From assembly GCA_945833995.1 (NCBI GenBank), contig CAMAGM010000012.1, forward strand, positions 1-34,770: 34,770 nt of DNA, read 5' to 3'. Source of the stretch: an uncultured Prevotella sp. (GTDB lineage Bacteria > Bacteroidota > Bacteroidia > Bacteroidales > Bacteroidaceae). Each line of letters begins with the position of its first letter. The stretch's first letter is position 1. The notes under the pieces were generated by a model. That model ran no database searches and was not told where the DNA came from. It saw only the letters and a list, made by a program, of their open reading frames with translations. Below are positions 15,209 through 23,870 of this stretch, in pieces. The translations under genes and the position numbers were made by a program.

Positions 15209-16324
15209 CTATTTTAGCATTTTTGTCATCTTTTTTGCAGCATTTTCCGGGGCTGACTCACTGCCAAGGCGACGCCAAACCTCTGCGTAACCCTGCTTCA
15301 TAGCTGTGCGTTGTGACCCATCGCCTATTATGGCGTCAATCTCGTGGCGCACGTTCTCCACCTTGTAGTCGGCGGCAACAAGCTCCCTCACCACTTCCCT
15401 GTCGGCTATGAGGTTGACGAGCGATACATATCTCACTTTCAGTAGGAAACGGCGCAGGAAGGACATGAGATGGGGCAGGGGAGTGGCGTAGCAAACTACC
15501 TGCGGAACATCGAACAGGGCTGTCTCAAGAGTCGCCGTGCCGCTTGTCACAAGGGCAGTGTGGGCATTCATGAGCAGCGGGTAGGTCTTGTCATAGACTA
15601 TCTCGACCTCGCGGTTGCCGATAAACTGGTCGTAGTAGTCGTGCGGCACGCTTGGAGCTCCCGCAACCACACGCTGGAAACGGTCGGCAAGGTGGTCGGT
15701 GGCTTGGAGCATGATAGGAAGGTTGTCCTTTATCTCATGCAGGCGTGAGCCGGCGAGAATGGCTATTATGGGCTTGCTGAACTTGGGGAACTGTCCGTCG
15801 TAGGAAGCCTTGAAGCGTCGCACCTCGTCGGCTGTTGGGTTGCCGACGTAGTGGATTGGATAGTTGTGCTTCTGCTCGAAGAAAGGCACCTCGAAAGGCA
15901 GTATGGAGAAAAGCTGGTCAACGTCGCGCTTGATGTTCTTGATGCGGTATTCCTTCCATGCCCATATTTTCGGCGAGATGTAGTAGAAGACGGGAATCTG
16001 CGTCTCCCGCTTGACGAACTTCGCTATGTTGAGGTTGAAGCCTGGGTAATCCACGAGTATCAGCACATCTGGCTTCCACTCCACTATGTCGCGCTTGCAC
16101 ATTCTCATGTTCCTAAGTATCGTGGGAAGATGCAGGAGCACAGGAATGAAGCCCATGTAGGCAAGATGTCGGTAGTGGCGCACGAGTGTCCCGCCAACGG
16201 CAGTCATCATGTCGCCGCCGAAGAAACGGAACTCTGCCTCGGGATCCTCTGCCATGAGGCTTCGCATCAGGCATGAGGCATGGAGGTCGCCACTTGCCTC
16301 GCCTACTATCAGATAATACCTCAT
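15209..16324 (-). CDS. lpxB: Lipid-A-disaccharide synthase
   Basis: LpxB (GT19) joins UDP-diacylglucosamine and lipid X to form the lipid A disaccharide at the inner membrane. I start it at 16324, where ATG overlaps the surE stop as ATGA and gives MRYYLIVGEASGDLHASCLM. An ATG three codons upstream is possible. The 371-residue product carries GEASGDLHAS, FGGDMM, VDYPGFNLNIAKF, the GSRLHEIKDNLP stretch of the donor-binding half, and SGTATLETALFDVPQVVCY. It is co-transcribed and translationally coupled with surE. A dispersed repeat element follows the gene. Confidence 0.96.
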   Translation of the reverse strand: MRYYLIVGEASGDLHASCLMRSLMAEDPEAEFRFFGGDMMTAVGGTLVRHYRHLAYMGFIPVLLHLPTILRNMRMCKRDIVEWKPDVLILVDYPGFNLNIAKFVKRETQIPVFYYISPKIWAWKEYRIKNIKRDVDQLFSILPFEVPFFEQKHNYPIHYVGNPTADEVRRFKASYDGQFPKFSKPIIAILAGSRLHEIKDNLPIMLQATDHLADRFQRVVAGAPSVPHDYYDQFIGNREVEIVYDKTYPLLMNAHTALVTSGTATLETALFDVPQVVCYATPLPHLMSFLRRFLLKVRYVSLVNLIADREVVRELVAADYKVENVRHEIDAIIGDGSQRTAMKQGYAEVWRRLGSESAPENAAKKMTKMLK

Positions 16325-17094
16325 AGGTTCCAACCTTTCATTTGTTCAATCATTTCGTATGCCGTCACATCAATGGTTGTCGGGGTTATGGCAACGTAGC
16401 CGTGGGTGAGTGCCCAGTTGTCGGTGTCCTCTGCCTCTGGCTCGTCGTTGGTGTATTCGCCAGTCATCCAGTAATAGTCATATCCCCTTGGATGATGGCA
16501 GCGAACAACCTCATTTCCCCATGTCCCATGTGCCATTCGACACACTTTCACACCCTTGAAGCCTCCTTCCACCACAGGGAAGTTGACATTTAGGCAAACT
16601 CCCTTGGGAAGTCCCTCGCGGAGGACTCTCTCGGTAATGTTTTTTACAAGCTCAGTGAGAGGCGAGAAGTCGGCATCGTCGCTATGGTCGCAGATGGAGT
16701 ATGCCACGGAGGGAATGTACTTCATGCAGCCTTCGAGGGTTACACCCATTGTGCCTGAATAGTGGCTGTTGACCGACGCGTTGTCGCCGTGGTTTATGCC
16801 TCCAATGACCATGTCTGGCTTGCGGTCCTTGCAAAGTTCGGCAAGTGCCATTTTCACACAATCGACTGGCGTTCCGTTGCACGACCACACTTCCACGCCC
16901 TCCCATTTCCTGCGAAGTTTCAGTCGCAAGGGCTCTGTTGCCGAGAATGCACAAGAGTAACCGCTGCGTGCCGATTCAGGGGCGCAGACGAGCAGCTGTC
17001 CAAGGCCGCTCACCATTTCAATGAGCGATGCCAAACCCTTGGAGTGATAGCCGTCGTCATTTGAAATTAATATTAAAGGTTTGTTATTTTCCAT
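16321..17094 (-). CDS. surE: 5'/3'-nucleotidase SurE
   Basis: SurE is a metal-dependent nucleotidase acting on nucleoside 5'- and 3'-monophosphates. The start at 17094 gives MENNKPLILISNDDGYHSKG, with the metal-binding NDD (residues 12-14) in its usual place near the N-terminus. An ATG eight codons earlier would add an unconserved extension lying close to the -7 box. Other family stretches are VCAPESARSGYSC, NGTPVDCVKMAL, GGINHGDNASV and YSGTMGVTLEG. Length is 257 residues, normal. Its stop codon overlaps the lpxB start (ATGA). It is transcribed divergently from parA across a 144-nt gap. Confidence 0.95.
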   Translation of the reverse strand: MENNKPLILISNDDGYHSKGLASLIEMVSGLGQLLVCAPESARSGYSCAFSATEPLRLKLRRKWEGVEVWSCNGTPVDCVKMALAELCKDRKPDMVIGGINHGDNASVNSHYSGTMGVTLEGCMKYIPSVAYSICDHSDDADFSPLTELVKNITERVLREGLPKGVCLNVNFPVVEGGFKGVKVCRMAHGTWGNEVVRCHHPRGYDYYWMTGEYTNDEPEAEDTDNWALTHGYVAITPTTIDVTAYEMIEQMKGWNL

Positions 17095-17115
17095 AAAAAT
17101 ATGATGTTTCGGCTG

Positions 17116-17123
17116 CAAAAGTA
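17116..17123 (-). promoter_or_regulatory. -7 box for surE-lpxB
   Basis: TACTTTTG on the reverse strand fits TAnnTTTG and lies 21 nt before the surE start. A matching -33 TTTG is not evident. Confidence 0.5.
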
Positions 17124-17166
17124 CTAAAAAAATGATTTAAAGCGGCATTTTTTCATTAAAAATGTG

Positions 17167-17174
17167 TATCTTTG
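17167..17174 (+). promoter_or_regulatory. -7 box for parA operon
   Basis: TATCTTTG on the forward strand matches TAnnTTTG. A T-run at 17148-17153 stands roughly in the -33 region. Transcription would start near 17180, downstream of the ATG at 17164, which supports the parA start at 17239. Confidence 0.6.
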
Positions 17175-17238
17175 CACGATAAAAAGTGATTCTACGCTAT
17201 TTTGCGTGGTTCATGACCAACAAATTGAAGAAAAAGAA

Positions 17239-18000
17239 ATGGGAAAAATAATCGCATTAGCAAACCAAAAGGGTGGTGTGGGAAAGACCACGACCACCAT
17301 CAACTTGGCTGCATCGTTGGCTACGCTTGAGAAAACGGTGCTGGTGGTTGACGCTGACCCACAGGCAAACGCATCGAGTGGTCTGGGAGTGGATATCAAG
17401 CAGATTGACTGCTCGCTCTATGAGTGTATCATTGACCATGCCGACGTGCGCGACGCTGTCTATACTACGGACATCGAGGGGCTGGACATCATTCCAAGCC
17501 ACATCGACCTTGTGGGAGCCGAGATTGAGATGCTTCATTTGGACAACCGCGAGAAGGTGCTGAAGAACCTCTTGCAGCCAATACGTGACGACTATGACTA
17601 TATCCTCATCGACTGCAGCCCCTCGTTGGGTCTGATTACGGTGAACTCCCTGACGGCAGCCGACTCGGTGATTATTCCTGTGCAGTGTGAGTATTTCGCA
17701 CTCGAGGGTATCAGCAAGTTGCTGAACACCATCAAGATAATAAAGAGCAAGCTGAACACTAAGCTGGAGATTGAGGGCTTCCTGCTGACGATGTACGACT
17801 CCCGCCTTCGTCTTGCCAACCAAATCTACGACGAGGTGAAGCGCCATTTCCAGGAACTGGTGTTCAAGACCGTAATCCAGCGTAACGTGAAACTGAGCGA
17901 GAGCCCAAGCCATGGCTTGCCAGTGATTCTCTACGATGCTGACTCTACGGGAAGCAAGAACCACTTGTCGTTGGCGAAGGAAATAATAAACAAGAATTAG
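17239..18000 (+). CDS. parA: Chromosome-partitioning ATPase ParA (Soj)
   Basis: ParA-type Walker ATPase that moves or positions ParB-bound origins. I start it at 17239 (MGKIIALANQKGGVGKTTTT), since the earlier ATG at 17164 precedes the predicted transcription start. The 253-residue product has the deviant Walker A KGGVGKTT (11-18, signature lysine Lys11), DADPQANASSGLG (switch region), and YDYILIDCSPSLG (Walker B). It is a short, chromosomal-type Soj without the N-terminal DNA-binding extension of plasmid ParA. parB follows after a 178-nt repeat-filled gap. I saw no obvious parS site in the window. Confidence 0.95.
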   Translation: MGKIIALANQKGGVGKTTTTINLAASLATLEKTVLVVDADPQANASSGLGVDIKQIDCSLYECIIDHADVRDAVYTTDIEGLDIIPSHIDLVGAEIEMLHLDNREKVLKNLLQPIRDDYDYILIDCSPSLGLITVNSLTAADSVIIPVQCEYFALEGISKLLNTIKIIKSKLNTKLEIEGFLLTMYDSRLRLANQIYDEVKRHFQELVFKTVIQRNVKLSESPSHGLPVILYDADSTGSKNHLSLAKEIINKN

Positions 18001-18178
18001 GAATTTTGAATTAGGAGTGAGGAATTTTGAATTAGGAATTGTTCTCGTTTCACTGCGATTTGTCAATTCAGAATTGAATAATTGAGAATTGCTCTGAGAA
18101 CAACAACTCAAAATTCAAAACTCAAAACTCAAGACTCCATAATTCAAAACTCACAATTCAAAACTCAAAATTTGAACA
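18001..18178 (+). repeat. AT-rich hairpin-type repeat between parA and parB
   Basis: The left side carries two tandem copies of GAATTTTGAATTAGGA and the right side about six related units of the AATTCAAAACTC kind in the opposite sense, so the arms can pair. The centre holds GTTCTC...GAGAAC flanking an AT-rich core. The layout (repeat arm, unique loop, inverted repeat arm) is the same as the GGAGTTAAA elements, with a different unit. No gene or parS site is visible in it. Confidence 0.7.
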
Positions 18179-19108
18179 ATGGCAGTACACAAAAGATATG
18201 ACCGCAATGTCCTTGGACGCGGACTTGACGACATTGGCAACGGACGTGGACTTGATGCCCTCATCGACACTGGCGAGGTGAGGACGCAAGGCTCGTCGAA
18301 CCTTAGCGAGATTCCCCTGTCGCAGATTGAGCCAAATCCCAATCAGCCACGACGCGAGTTTGACGAGGAGGCGTTGCAGGAACTTGCCAATAGCATTAGG
18401 GAAGTTGGCATCATTCAGCCCATCACTCTCCGACAGATAGAGGAGGGATGCTACCAGATAATTGCCGGCGAGCGCCGTTGGCGTGCCTCGCAACTGGCAG
18501 GCTTGCAGGCTGTTCCCGCATATATAAGGACTGTTCAGGACGAGAACGTCATGGAGATGGCACTCGTGGAGAACATACAGCGTGAGGACCTCAACGCCAT
18601 AGAGATAGCGTTGGCATACGAGCATCTCGCAGAGACCACTGGCATGACCCAGGAGAAAATATCGGAGCGGGTGGGCAAGAGCCGCACGGCGGTGACTAAC
18701 TACATGCGTCTGCTGAAGTTGCCGGCACAGGTGCAGATGGCACTGAAAAACCGTGAGATAGACATGGGACACGCCCGCGCATTGCTCTCGCTCGACTCGC
18801 CAAGCGTGCAGATAAAGCTGTTCAAGGAGATACAGAAGAATGGCTATTCGGTGCGTAAGGTTGAGGAAATGGTGAAGATGCTCAATAGCGGCGAGGACGT
18901 GCAAACCGCCAAGAAGAGCATCGCCTCCAAGGCACAGCTGCCCGAGGAGTTCAACATACTGAAGGACCGACTGTCAACACTCTTCCAGACAAAGGTGCAG
19001 ATGACCTGCAACCCCAAGGGCAAGGGAAAGATAAGCATCCCATTTGCCAACGAGGAGGAGTTGGAGCGCATTATGAATGCCATTGACAGCTTATGCAATA
19101 AGGAATGA
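18179..19108 (+). CDS. parB: Chromosome-partitioning protein ParB (Spo0J)
   Basis: ParB is a CTP-dependent DNA clamp that loads at parS near the origin. The 309-residue protein has an N-terminal ParA-contact region in which GRGLD occurs twice (13-17 and 22-26, the usual protein has one), then PNPNQPR (52-58), the CTPase motif GERRWRAS (97-104), ENIQRED (131-137) and a helix-turn-helix (about 157-178). The C-terminal dimerisation region is present (INKILKD-like, ending NAIDSLCNKE). It overlaps the next gene by four bases (ATGA), so translation is coupled to DUF5683. Confidence 0.95.
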   Translation: MAVHKRYDRNVLGRGLDDIGNGRGLDALIDTGEVRTQGSSNLSEIPLSQIEPNPNQPRREFDEEALQELANSIREVGIIQPITLRQIEEGCYQIIAGERRWRASQLAGLQAVPAYIRTVQDENVMEMALVENIQREDLNAIEIALAYEHLAETTGMTQEKISERVGKSRTAVTNYMRLLKLPAQVQMALKNREIDMGHARALLSLDSPSVQIKLFKEIQKNGYSVRKVEEMVKMLNSGEDVQTAKKSIASKAQLPEEFNILKDRLSTLFQTKVQMTCNPKGKGKISIPFANEEELERIMNAIDSLCNKE

Positions 19109-19890
19109 AAATAAAACTGACGTTGGTTAGAATAGATGTTAGACACACGCTACACCGTCTGATGATGGTCGTCGTCTTGACTGTCCTTGCCGCAGCGAGG
19201 ATGGATGCCCAGACAGACTCCATAGCGAAAAGGCTGGAGCCAGCGATGGAGGCTACCGACAGCCTTAGGAGGGAGTTGGGCATTAGCGACAAGACGGTGG
19301 AGAACAAGCTGAAGGCAATAGCCGAGTCGCCATTGCTGCTCAACGATACGGTAATGAAGACCAAGAAGAAGCGTGACTGGGCAACTTGGAGTCCCGACCC
19401 GCAGCGTGCGCTGTGGCTCGCTCTGGTCATTCCCGGCGGCGGACAGATTTACAATAGGAAGTATTGGAAGCTGCCGTTGGTTTATGGCGGATTCATGGGC
19501 TGTATCTATGCGATGAGTTGGAACAACATGATGTATAAGGACTATTCGCAGGCCTATCTCGACATTATGGACTCTGACCCGACGACGCAGAGCTACAACC
19601 GCTTCCTGCATTTCGGAATGACCATCACCTCTGCCAATGAGGAACGCTACAAGAAGATTTTCAAGAGCCGTAAGGACAAATACCGCCGTTGGCGCGACAT
19701 GAGCTTCTTCTGCCTCATTGGTGTCTATGCCCTGTCGGTGATTGACGCATACGTTGATGCGGAACTCTCGCAGTTTGACATCTCCGACGACCTCTCGCTG
19801 AGGGTTGAGCCGGCGGTGATAAGCAATGGCAGGTCAAACAACCCCATTGAAGGCTCGTCGATAGGAGTCAATGTGGGATTAAGGTTTTAG
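19105..19890 (+). CDS. DUF5683 membrane protein
   Basis: A 261-residue protein that commonly follows parB in Bacteroidales and that I identify as DUF5683. It has an N-terminal signal or anchor (LMMVVVLTVLAAARMDAQ), a polar helical stretch, and two or three hydrophobic segments. The first of these begins in the motif PQRALWLALVIPGGGQIYNRKYWKLP (quoted in parts: ALWLALVIPGGGQIYN then RKYWKLP). The Gly-rich turn and KYWKLP are the family hallmarks and resemble TM2-type small membrane proteins. Function is unknown. Coupling to parB and position before mltD suggest a cell-division or envelope role, but that is inference. A repeat element begins on its stop codon. Confidence 0.78.
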   Translation: MKIKLTLVRIDVRHTLHRLMMVVVLTVLAAARMDAQTDSIAKRLEPAMEATDSLRRELGISDKTVENKLKAIAESPLLLNDTVMKTKKKRDWATWSPDPQRALWLALVIPGGGQIYNRKYWKLPLVYGGFMGCIYAMSWNNMMYKDYSQAYLDIMDSDPTTQSYNRFLHFGMTITSANEERYKKIFKSRKDKYRRWRDMSFFCLIGVYALSVIDAYVDAELSQFDISDDLSLRVEPAVISNGRSNNPIEGSSIGVNVGLRF

Positions 19891-19937
19891 GAGTTAAAGG
19901 AGAAGTTTCCTTGAGCAAAGCGAAAAAAAACGTATGT
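19890..19937 (+). repeat. Dispersed intergenic element, copy 2
   Basis: It begins on the last base of the DUF5683 stop codon with GGAGTTAAAGGAGAAG, continues TTTCCTTGAGCAAAGCGAAA, and ends in ACGTATGT. It shares 36 identical nucleotides with copy 1 near 15.1 kb, in the opposite genomic orientation but in the same orientation relative to the upstream gene. Confidence 0.78.
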
Positions 19938-19996
19938 TTGTACATAAGGGCTAATGCAAAATCAAAATAACAATAGAAAAAAACAAAAACATAATA

Positions 19997-21331
19997 ATGA
20001 AGAAAAAGACAATTTTAATGACCGTCGCCCTTTTCCTTGCCTCTCACGGAGTGATGCAGGCACAGGTGGTGGAAGAGGACTATGACGACGAAAACGAAAT
20101 CACCGTTACTGACGACCAAGGGGACGAGGAGGTTATAGAGTTCCCTGAGGCAATGGCATTTGAACTTGACAGTCTTCTCAACCTGTATATGTCGAAGGCA
20201 TATCTCTTGGAAGACAACGACTGCAGAATGAAGGACGTAAACCCCGTATTTGAGAAGGAAGTCTATATCGACCGACTGAAGAGAATACCCTCGGTCATAG
20301 AACTCCCATACAACGAGGTGGTACAGAAGTTCATCGACCGCTACAGCGGACGTCTGCGCCACTCCGTCAGCTATATGCTGGGGGCATCAAACTTCTACAT
20401 GCCTATATTCGAGGAGGCTTTGGAGACATACGGCTTGCCTCTTGAGCTGAAATATCTTCCCGTGATAGAGTCGGCACTCAACCCCAAGGCTGTTTCGAGG
20501 GTCGGAGCTACGGGACTTTGGCAGTTCATGCTCGCCACGGGAAAGCAATACGGCCTCAAGGTAAACTCACTCGTTGACGAGCGACGCGACCCTGTGAAGT
20601 CGTCATACGCCGCTGCCCACTATCTGAGCGACCTCTACAAGGTGTTTGGCGACTGGAGCTTGGTCATAGCGGCATACAACTGCGGTCCTGACAACATCAA
20701 CAAGGCAATACACCGCTCAAAAGGCGTTAAGGACTATTGGCACATCTATCCTTATCTGCCAAAGGAGACAAGGGGCTATGTGCCGGCGTTCATTGCTGCA
20801 AACTACATAATGACCTACTATTGCGAGCACAACATCTGCCCGATGGTAACCCGACTGCCGGCAAAGACCGACACGGTGATGGTGAGCCGCAACGTACATC
20901 TTGAGCAGGTGGCGGCAGTGTGCAATGTGGATATAGAGCAGCTCCGCGCCCTCAATCCATCTTACCGCCGCGACATTGTGCCGGGACTGACCGAGCTTTC
21001 TGCCCTTCGCTTGCCGCAGACGGAGGTAGGACGTTTCATCGACCGCGAGGACTCTGTGTATAACTACCGTGCCGACGAGCTGATGACCAAGCGTGCCCTC
21101 GTTGCCGTGAACGACGACGTTCCGACCTACACGTCGAAGCGCAGCAGTTCGCGCAAGAGCAGCTCACGCAGAAGCCGCAGTCGCCGTTCGGGCAAGACAG
21201 TGACCATAAGGCAAGGTCAGACATTGTCCGAGATAGCAAAGCGCAACGGAACCACCGTGGCAAAACTGAAGAAGCTGAACGGCATAAAGGGTACGAATAT
21301 CCGTGCCGGAAAGAAACTAAGGGTGAGATAA
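19997..21331 (+). CDS. Membrane-bound lytic transglycosylase (MltD type) with LysM
   Basis: Cleaves the MurNAc-GlcNAc bond of peptidoglycan with 1,6-anhydro product formation. The 444-residue protein has a signal peptide (cleavage after about residue 22, MQAQ) and an acidic segment (25-50). The SLT/GH23 catalytic domain follows: catalytic Glu158 in LPVIESALNPKAVS, GLWQFM (173-178) and AAYNCGP (225-231). A Ser/Arg-rich linker (SKRSSSRKSSSRRSRSRRSG, about 378-398) leads to one C-terminal LysM (402-444) for glycan binding. E. coli MltD has two LysM. It follows DUF5683 in the parAB cluster, after a repeat-containing gap of 106 nt. Confidence 0.92.
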   Translation: MKKKTILMTVALFLASHGVMQAQVVEEDYDDENEITVTDDQGDEEVIEFPEAMAFELDSLLNLYMSKAYLLEDNDCRMKDVNPVFEKEVYIDRLKRIPSVIELPYNEVVQKFIDRYSGRLRHSVSYMLGASNFYMPIFEEALETYGLPLELKYLPVIESALNPKAVSRVGATGLWQFMLATGKQYGLKVNSLVDERRDPVKSSYAAAHYLSDLYKVFGDWSLVIAAYNCGPDNINKAIHRSKGVKDYWHIYPYLPKETRGYVPAFIAANYIMTYYCEHNICPMVTRLPAKTDTVMVSRNVHLEQVAAVCNVDIEQLRALNPSYRRDIVPGLTELSALRLPQTEVGRFIDREDSVYNYRADELMTKRALVAVNDDVPTYTSKRSSSRKSSSRRSRSRRSGKTVTIRQGQTLSEIAKRNGTTVAKLKKLNGIKGTNIRAGKKLRVR

Positions 21332-21400
21332 GTACACCTTATTATATATATAGTTGACGAGTTGACAAGTTGACAAGTTGATAGAATTGGAGTAGTTCAA

Positions 21401-21580
21401 GGAGTTAAGGGAGTTAAAGGAGTTAAAGACGTATGTTCAAGACTCGAAAACTCTCTATAAATAAGCGCAATAACTATTGTCTTTAACTCCTTTAACTCCT
21501 TTAACTCCTTTAACTCCCTTAACTCCTTTAACTCCCTTAACTCCTTTAACTCCCTTAACTCCTTTAACTCCCTTAACTCT
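21401..21580 (+). repeat. Dispersed intergenic element, copy 3 (before rel)
   Basis: The left arm has three GGAGTTAAR units (21401-21428). ACGTATGTT, a 34-nt unique loop and AACTATTGT follow. The right arm (21481-21580) has eleven 9-nt units of CTTTAACTCC/CTTAACTCC type, complementary to the left arm. The right arm ends 15 nt before the rel start codon, so the folded or unfolded state of the RNA could affect rel expression. Preceding bases 21350-21380 contain TTGACAAG tandem words. Confidence 0.85.
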
Positions 21581-21594
21581 TAAAAATTTCACTT

Positions 21595-23865
21595 ATGGAT
21601 GACGAGCAGAAAAAAAGAGAAGAAATGGACGACAAATTGATAATGGGCGCATTCCAGCATCTTTTGGACTCCTACAGTCAGTCAAGACACCGCCAAAAGG
21701 TTGATATCATCACCAAGGCGTTCAATTTCGCACGACAAGCCCACAAAGGCGTTAGGCGACTGTCGGGCGAGCCATATATTCTCCACCCAATAGCCGTGGC
21801 TCAGATAGCCTGTGAGGAGGTGGGACTTGGCTCTACGAGCATCTGTGCCGCTTTGCTACACGACGTGGTTGAGGATACCGACTACACTTGTGAGGACATC
21901 GAGAACATCTTCGGTGCTAAGATTGCACAGATTGTCGATGGACTGACGAAAATCAGCGGTGGAATATTCGGTGAACAGGCATCGGCACAGGCTGAGAACT
22001 TCAAGAAACTGCTGCTCACCATGAGCGACGACATCCGTGTGATACTGATCAAGATATGCGACCGTCTGCACAATATGCGCACTCTTGCCAGCCAGCCTGC
22101 CAACAAGCAGTATAAGATTGCGGGAGAGACTCTCTATATCTATGCCCCATTGGCAAACCGACTGGGACTTAACAAGATAAAGACCGAGCTTGAGGACCTG
22201 AGCTTCAAGTATGAGCATCCCGACGAGTATTCTGCTATCGAGCGCAAACTGGCATCCACACAGGCTTCGCGACAGGAACTCTTCGACCAGTTCACGTTGC
22301 CAATAAGGCAGGCGCTTGACAACATGGGCATAAAGTATGTCATTAAGGAACGTGTGAAAAGCCCTTATTCCATTTGGAACAAGATGCAGAACAAGCATGT
22401 CACCTTTGACGAGATATATGACATCCTCGCCGTGCGCATCGTGTTTACTCCAAAGCAACGCGAGGACGAGATAAACGAGTGCTTCAACATCTATGTGGCT
22501 ATAAGCCAGATATACAAGTCGCACCCAGACCGTCTGCGCGACTGGCTCAACCATCCGAAGGCCAATGGTTATCAGGCGCTGCATGTCACCCTTATGTCGA
22601 AGCTGGGAAGATGGATAGAGGTGCAGATAAGGTCCGACCGTATGAACGAGATTGCCGAGCAGGGCTTTGCCGCACATTGGAAATACAAGGAAGGCGGCGA
22701 GATAGAGTTCACCGAGGACGAGGGCGAGCTGAACGAGTGGCTGCATACCATAAAGGAGATTCTCGACGATCCGCAGCCCGACGCTATGGATTTCCTCGAC
22801 GCCATAAAATTGAACCTCTTTGCATCGGAGATATTCGTGTTCACCCCAAAGGGCGAGATAAAGACCATGCCGGCTGGTTGTACGGCTCTCGACTTCGCTT
22901 TCTCCATTCATACCTTCCTCGGCAGCCACTGCATAGGAGCCAAGGTAAACCACAAGCTTGTTCCTCTGAGCCATAAGCTGCAGAGTGGCGACCAGGTGGA
23001 GATTCTCACCTCCAAGTCGCAGCATGTCCAGCCTTCGTGGATAAACTTTGTGTCAACGGCTAAGGCGAAGGCAAAGATTCAGGCAATACTGCGCCGCGAC
23101 GGAAGGGAAACGCAAAAACAGGGTGAGGAACAGCTCCGCGCGTTCTTCAAGAACAACGACATGGAATACACCGCATCGGCAGCCGACCAGTTGGCGGCGT
23201 TCCACGATGTAAGCAAGCGTGAGGAGTTCTTCCAGGCAATAGGCGACAAGACTATTATTCTTGGTGAGAAGGACATCGACGAGCTGAACGGCAAGAAGAA
23301 GGATGCCACAGGCTCCGGTTGGCGCAAGTTCGTGCCATTCCTCAAGACTGGAAAGCAGAAGAAGGACGAGACGGACGACACGCAGAAGCTACTCGTTGTA
23401 TCAGACAATCTGAACCGAAAGAAACCAATCTTCATAACCGACGACAACATCACGCAGTATAAGTTCATGCACTGTTGCCACCCCATTCCCGGCGACGACG
23501 TACTTGGTTTCATCGACAACAAGAAGCAGATAGAGATACACAAGCGTGCCTGTCCTGTCGCTGCCCGCTTGAAGTCCAGCTTTGGCAACCGAATATTGGA
23601 TGCCAAATGGGACATGCACAAGAAACTTTTCTTCGACGCAACGGTGCAGATCAAGGGTATCGACCGCATCGGACTACTGAACGAGGTGACCAACGTAATC
23701 TCGCGGCAGATGAATGTAAACATCCACACAGTGTCCATCACCTGTGACGACGACATCTTCGACGGAAAGTTCGAGTTGCGTGTCCATGATCGCGAGGACG
23801 TGAAGATAATAATCGACAATCTGAAGCAGGTAAGCGGACTGCAGGAGGTGTCGCAGATAATGTAA
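21595..23865 (+). CDS. Bifunctional (p)ppGpp synthetase/hydrolase
   Basis: Rel/SpoT family protein of the stringent response, 756 residues. The hydrolase HD domain is intact: GEPYILHP (His64), AALLHDVVEDT (His89-Asp90, Glu93-Asp94), CDRLHNMRTL (154-163). The synthetase domain has RVKSPYSIWNKMQ (252-264), DILAVRI and GYQALHV (324-330), so both activities are expected. A TGS domain (about 410-475, FVFTPKGEIKTMPAG), a helical and zinc-finger-like region (HCCHPIPGDDVLGF) and a C-terminal ACT domain (about 680-756) complete the usual order. The start at 21595 is the first ATG after the repeat; an ATG ten codons later is an alternative. It is flanked on both sides by near-identical hairpin elements. 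Confidence 0.95.
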   Translation: MDDEQKKREEMDDKLIMGAFQHLLDSYSQSRHRQKVDIITKAFNFARQAHKGVRRLSGEPYILHPIAVAQIACEEVGLGSTSICAALLHDVVEDTDYTCEDIENIFGAKIAQIVDGLTKISGGIFGEQASAQAENFKKLLLTMSDDIRVILIKICDRLHNMRTLASQPANKQYKIAGETLYIYAPLANRLGLNKIKTELEDLSFKYEHPDEYSAIERKLASTQASRQELFDQFTLPIRQALDNMGIKYVIKERVKSPYSIWNKMQNKHVTFDEIYDILAVRIVFTPKQREDEINECFNIYVAISQIYKSHPDRLRDWLNHPKANGYQALHVTLMSKLGRWIEVQIRSDRMNEIAEQGFAAHWKYKEGGEIEFTEDEGELNEWLHTIKEILDDPQPDAMDFLDAIKLNLFASEIFVFTPKGEIKTMPAGCTALDFAFSIHTFLGSHCIGAKVNHKLVPLSHKLQSGDQVEILTSKSQHVQPSWINFVSTAKAKAKIQAILRRDGRETQKQGEEQLRAFFKNNDMEYTASAADQLAAFHDVSKREEFFQAIGDKTIILGEKDIDELNGKKKDATGSGWRKFVPFLKTGKQKKDETDDTQKLLVVSDNLNRKKPIFITDDNITQYKFMHCCHPIPGDDVLGFIDNKKQIEIHKRACPVAARLKSSFGNRILDAKWDMHKKLFFDATVQIKGIDRIGLLNEVTNVISRQMNVNIHTVSITCDDDIFDGKFELRVHDREDVKIIIDNLKQVSGLQEVSQIM

Positions 23866-23870
23866 TATTG

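Noticed and set aside
17257..18111. 284-codon frame antisense to parA
   Set aside because: Antisense to a fully conserved gene and partly encoded by the AT-rich repeat; no domain recognised.
17095..18178. parS site near parAB
   Set aside because: I looked for a TGTTTCACGTGAAACA-like dyad around the genes and saw none; GTTTCACTGCGA near 18048 is not palindromic.
21401..21580. CRISPR-like array before rel
   Set aside because: Units are 9-nt and contiguous with no spacers, and the arms are inverted, so it is a hairpin repeat and not a CRISPR array.
21856..23025. 389-codon frame antisense to rel
   Set aside because: Long antisense frames arise easily from the codon bias of this gene; no signal, domain or promoter supports it.
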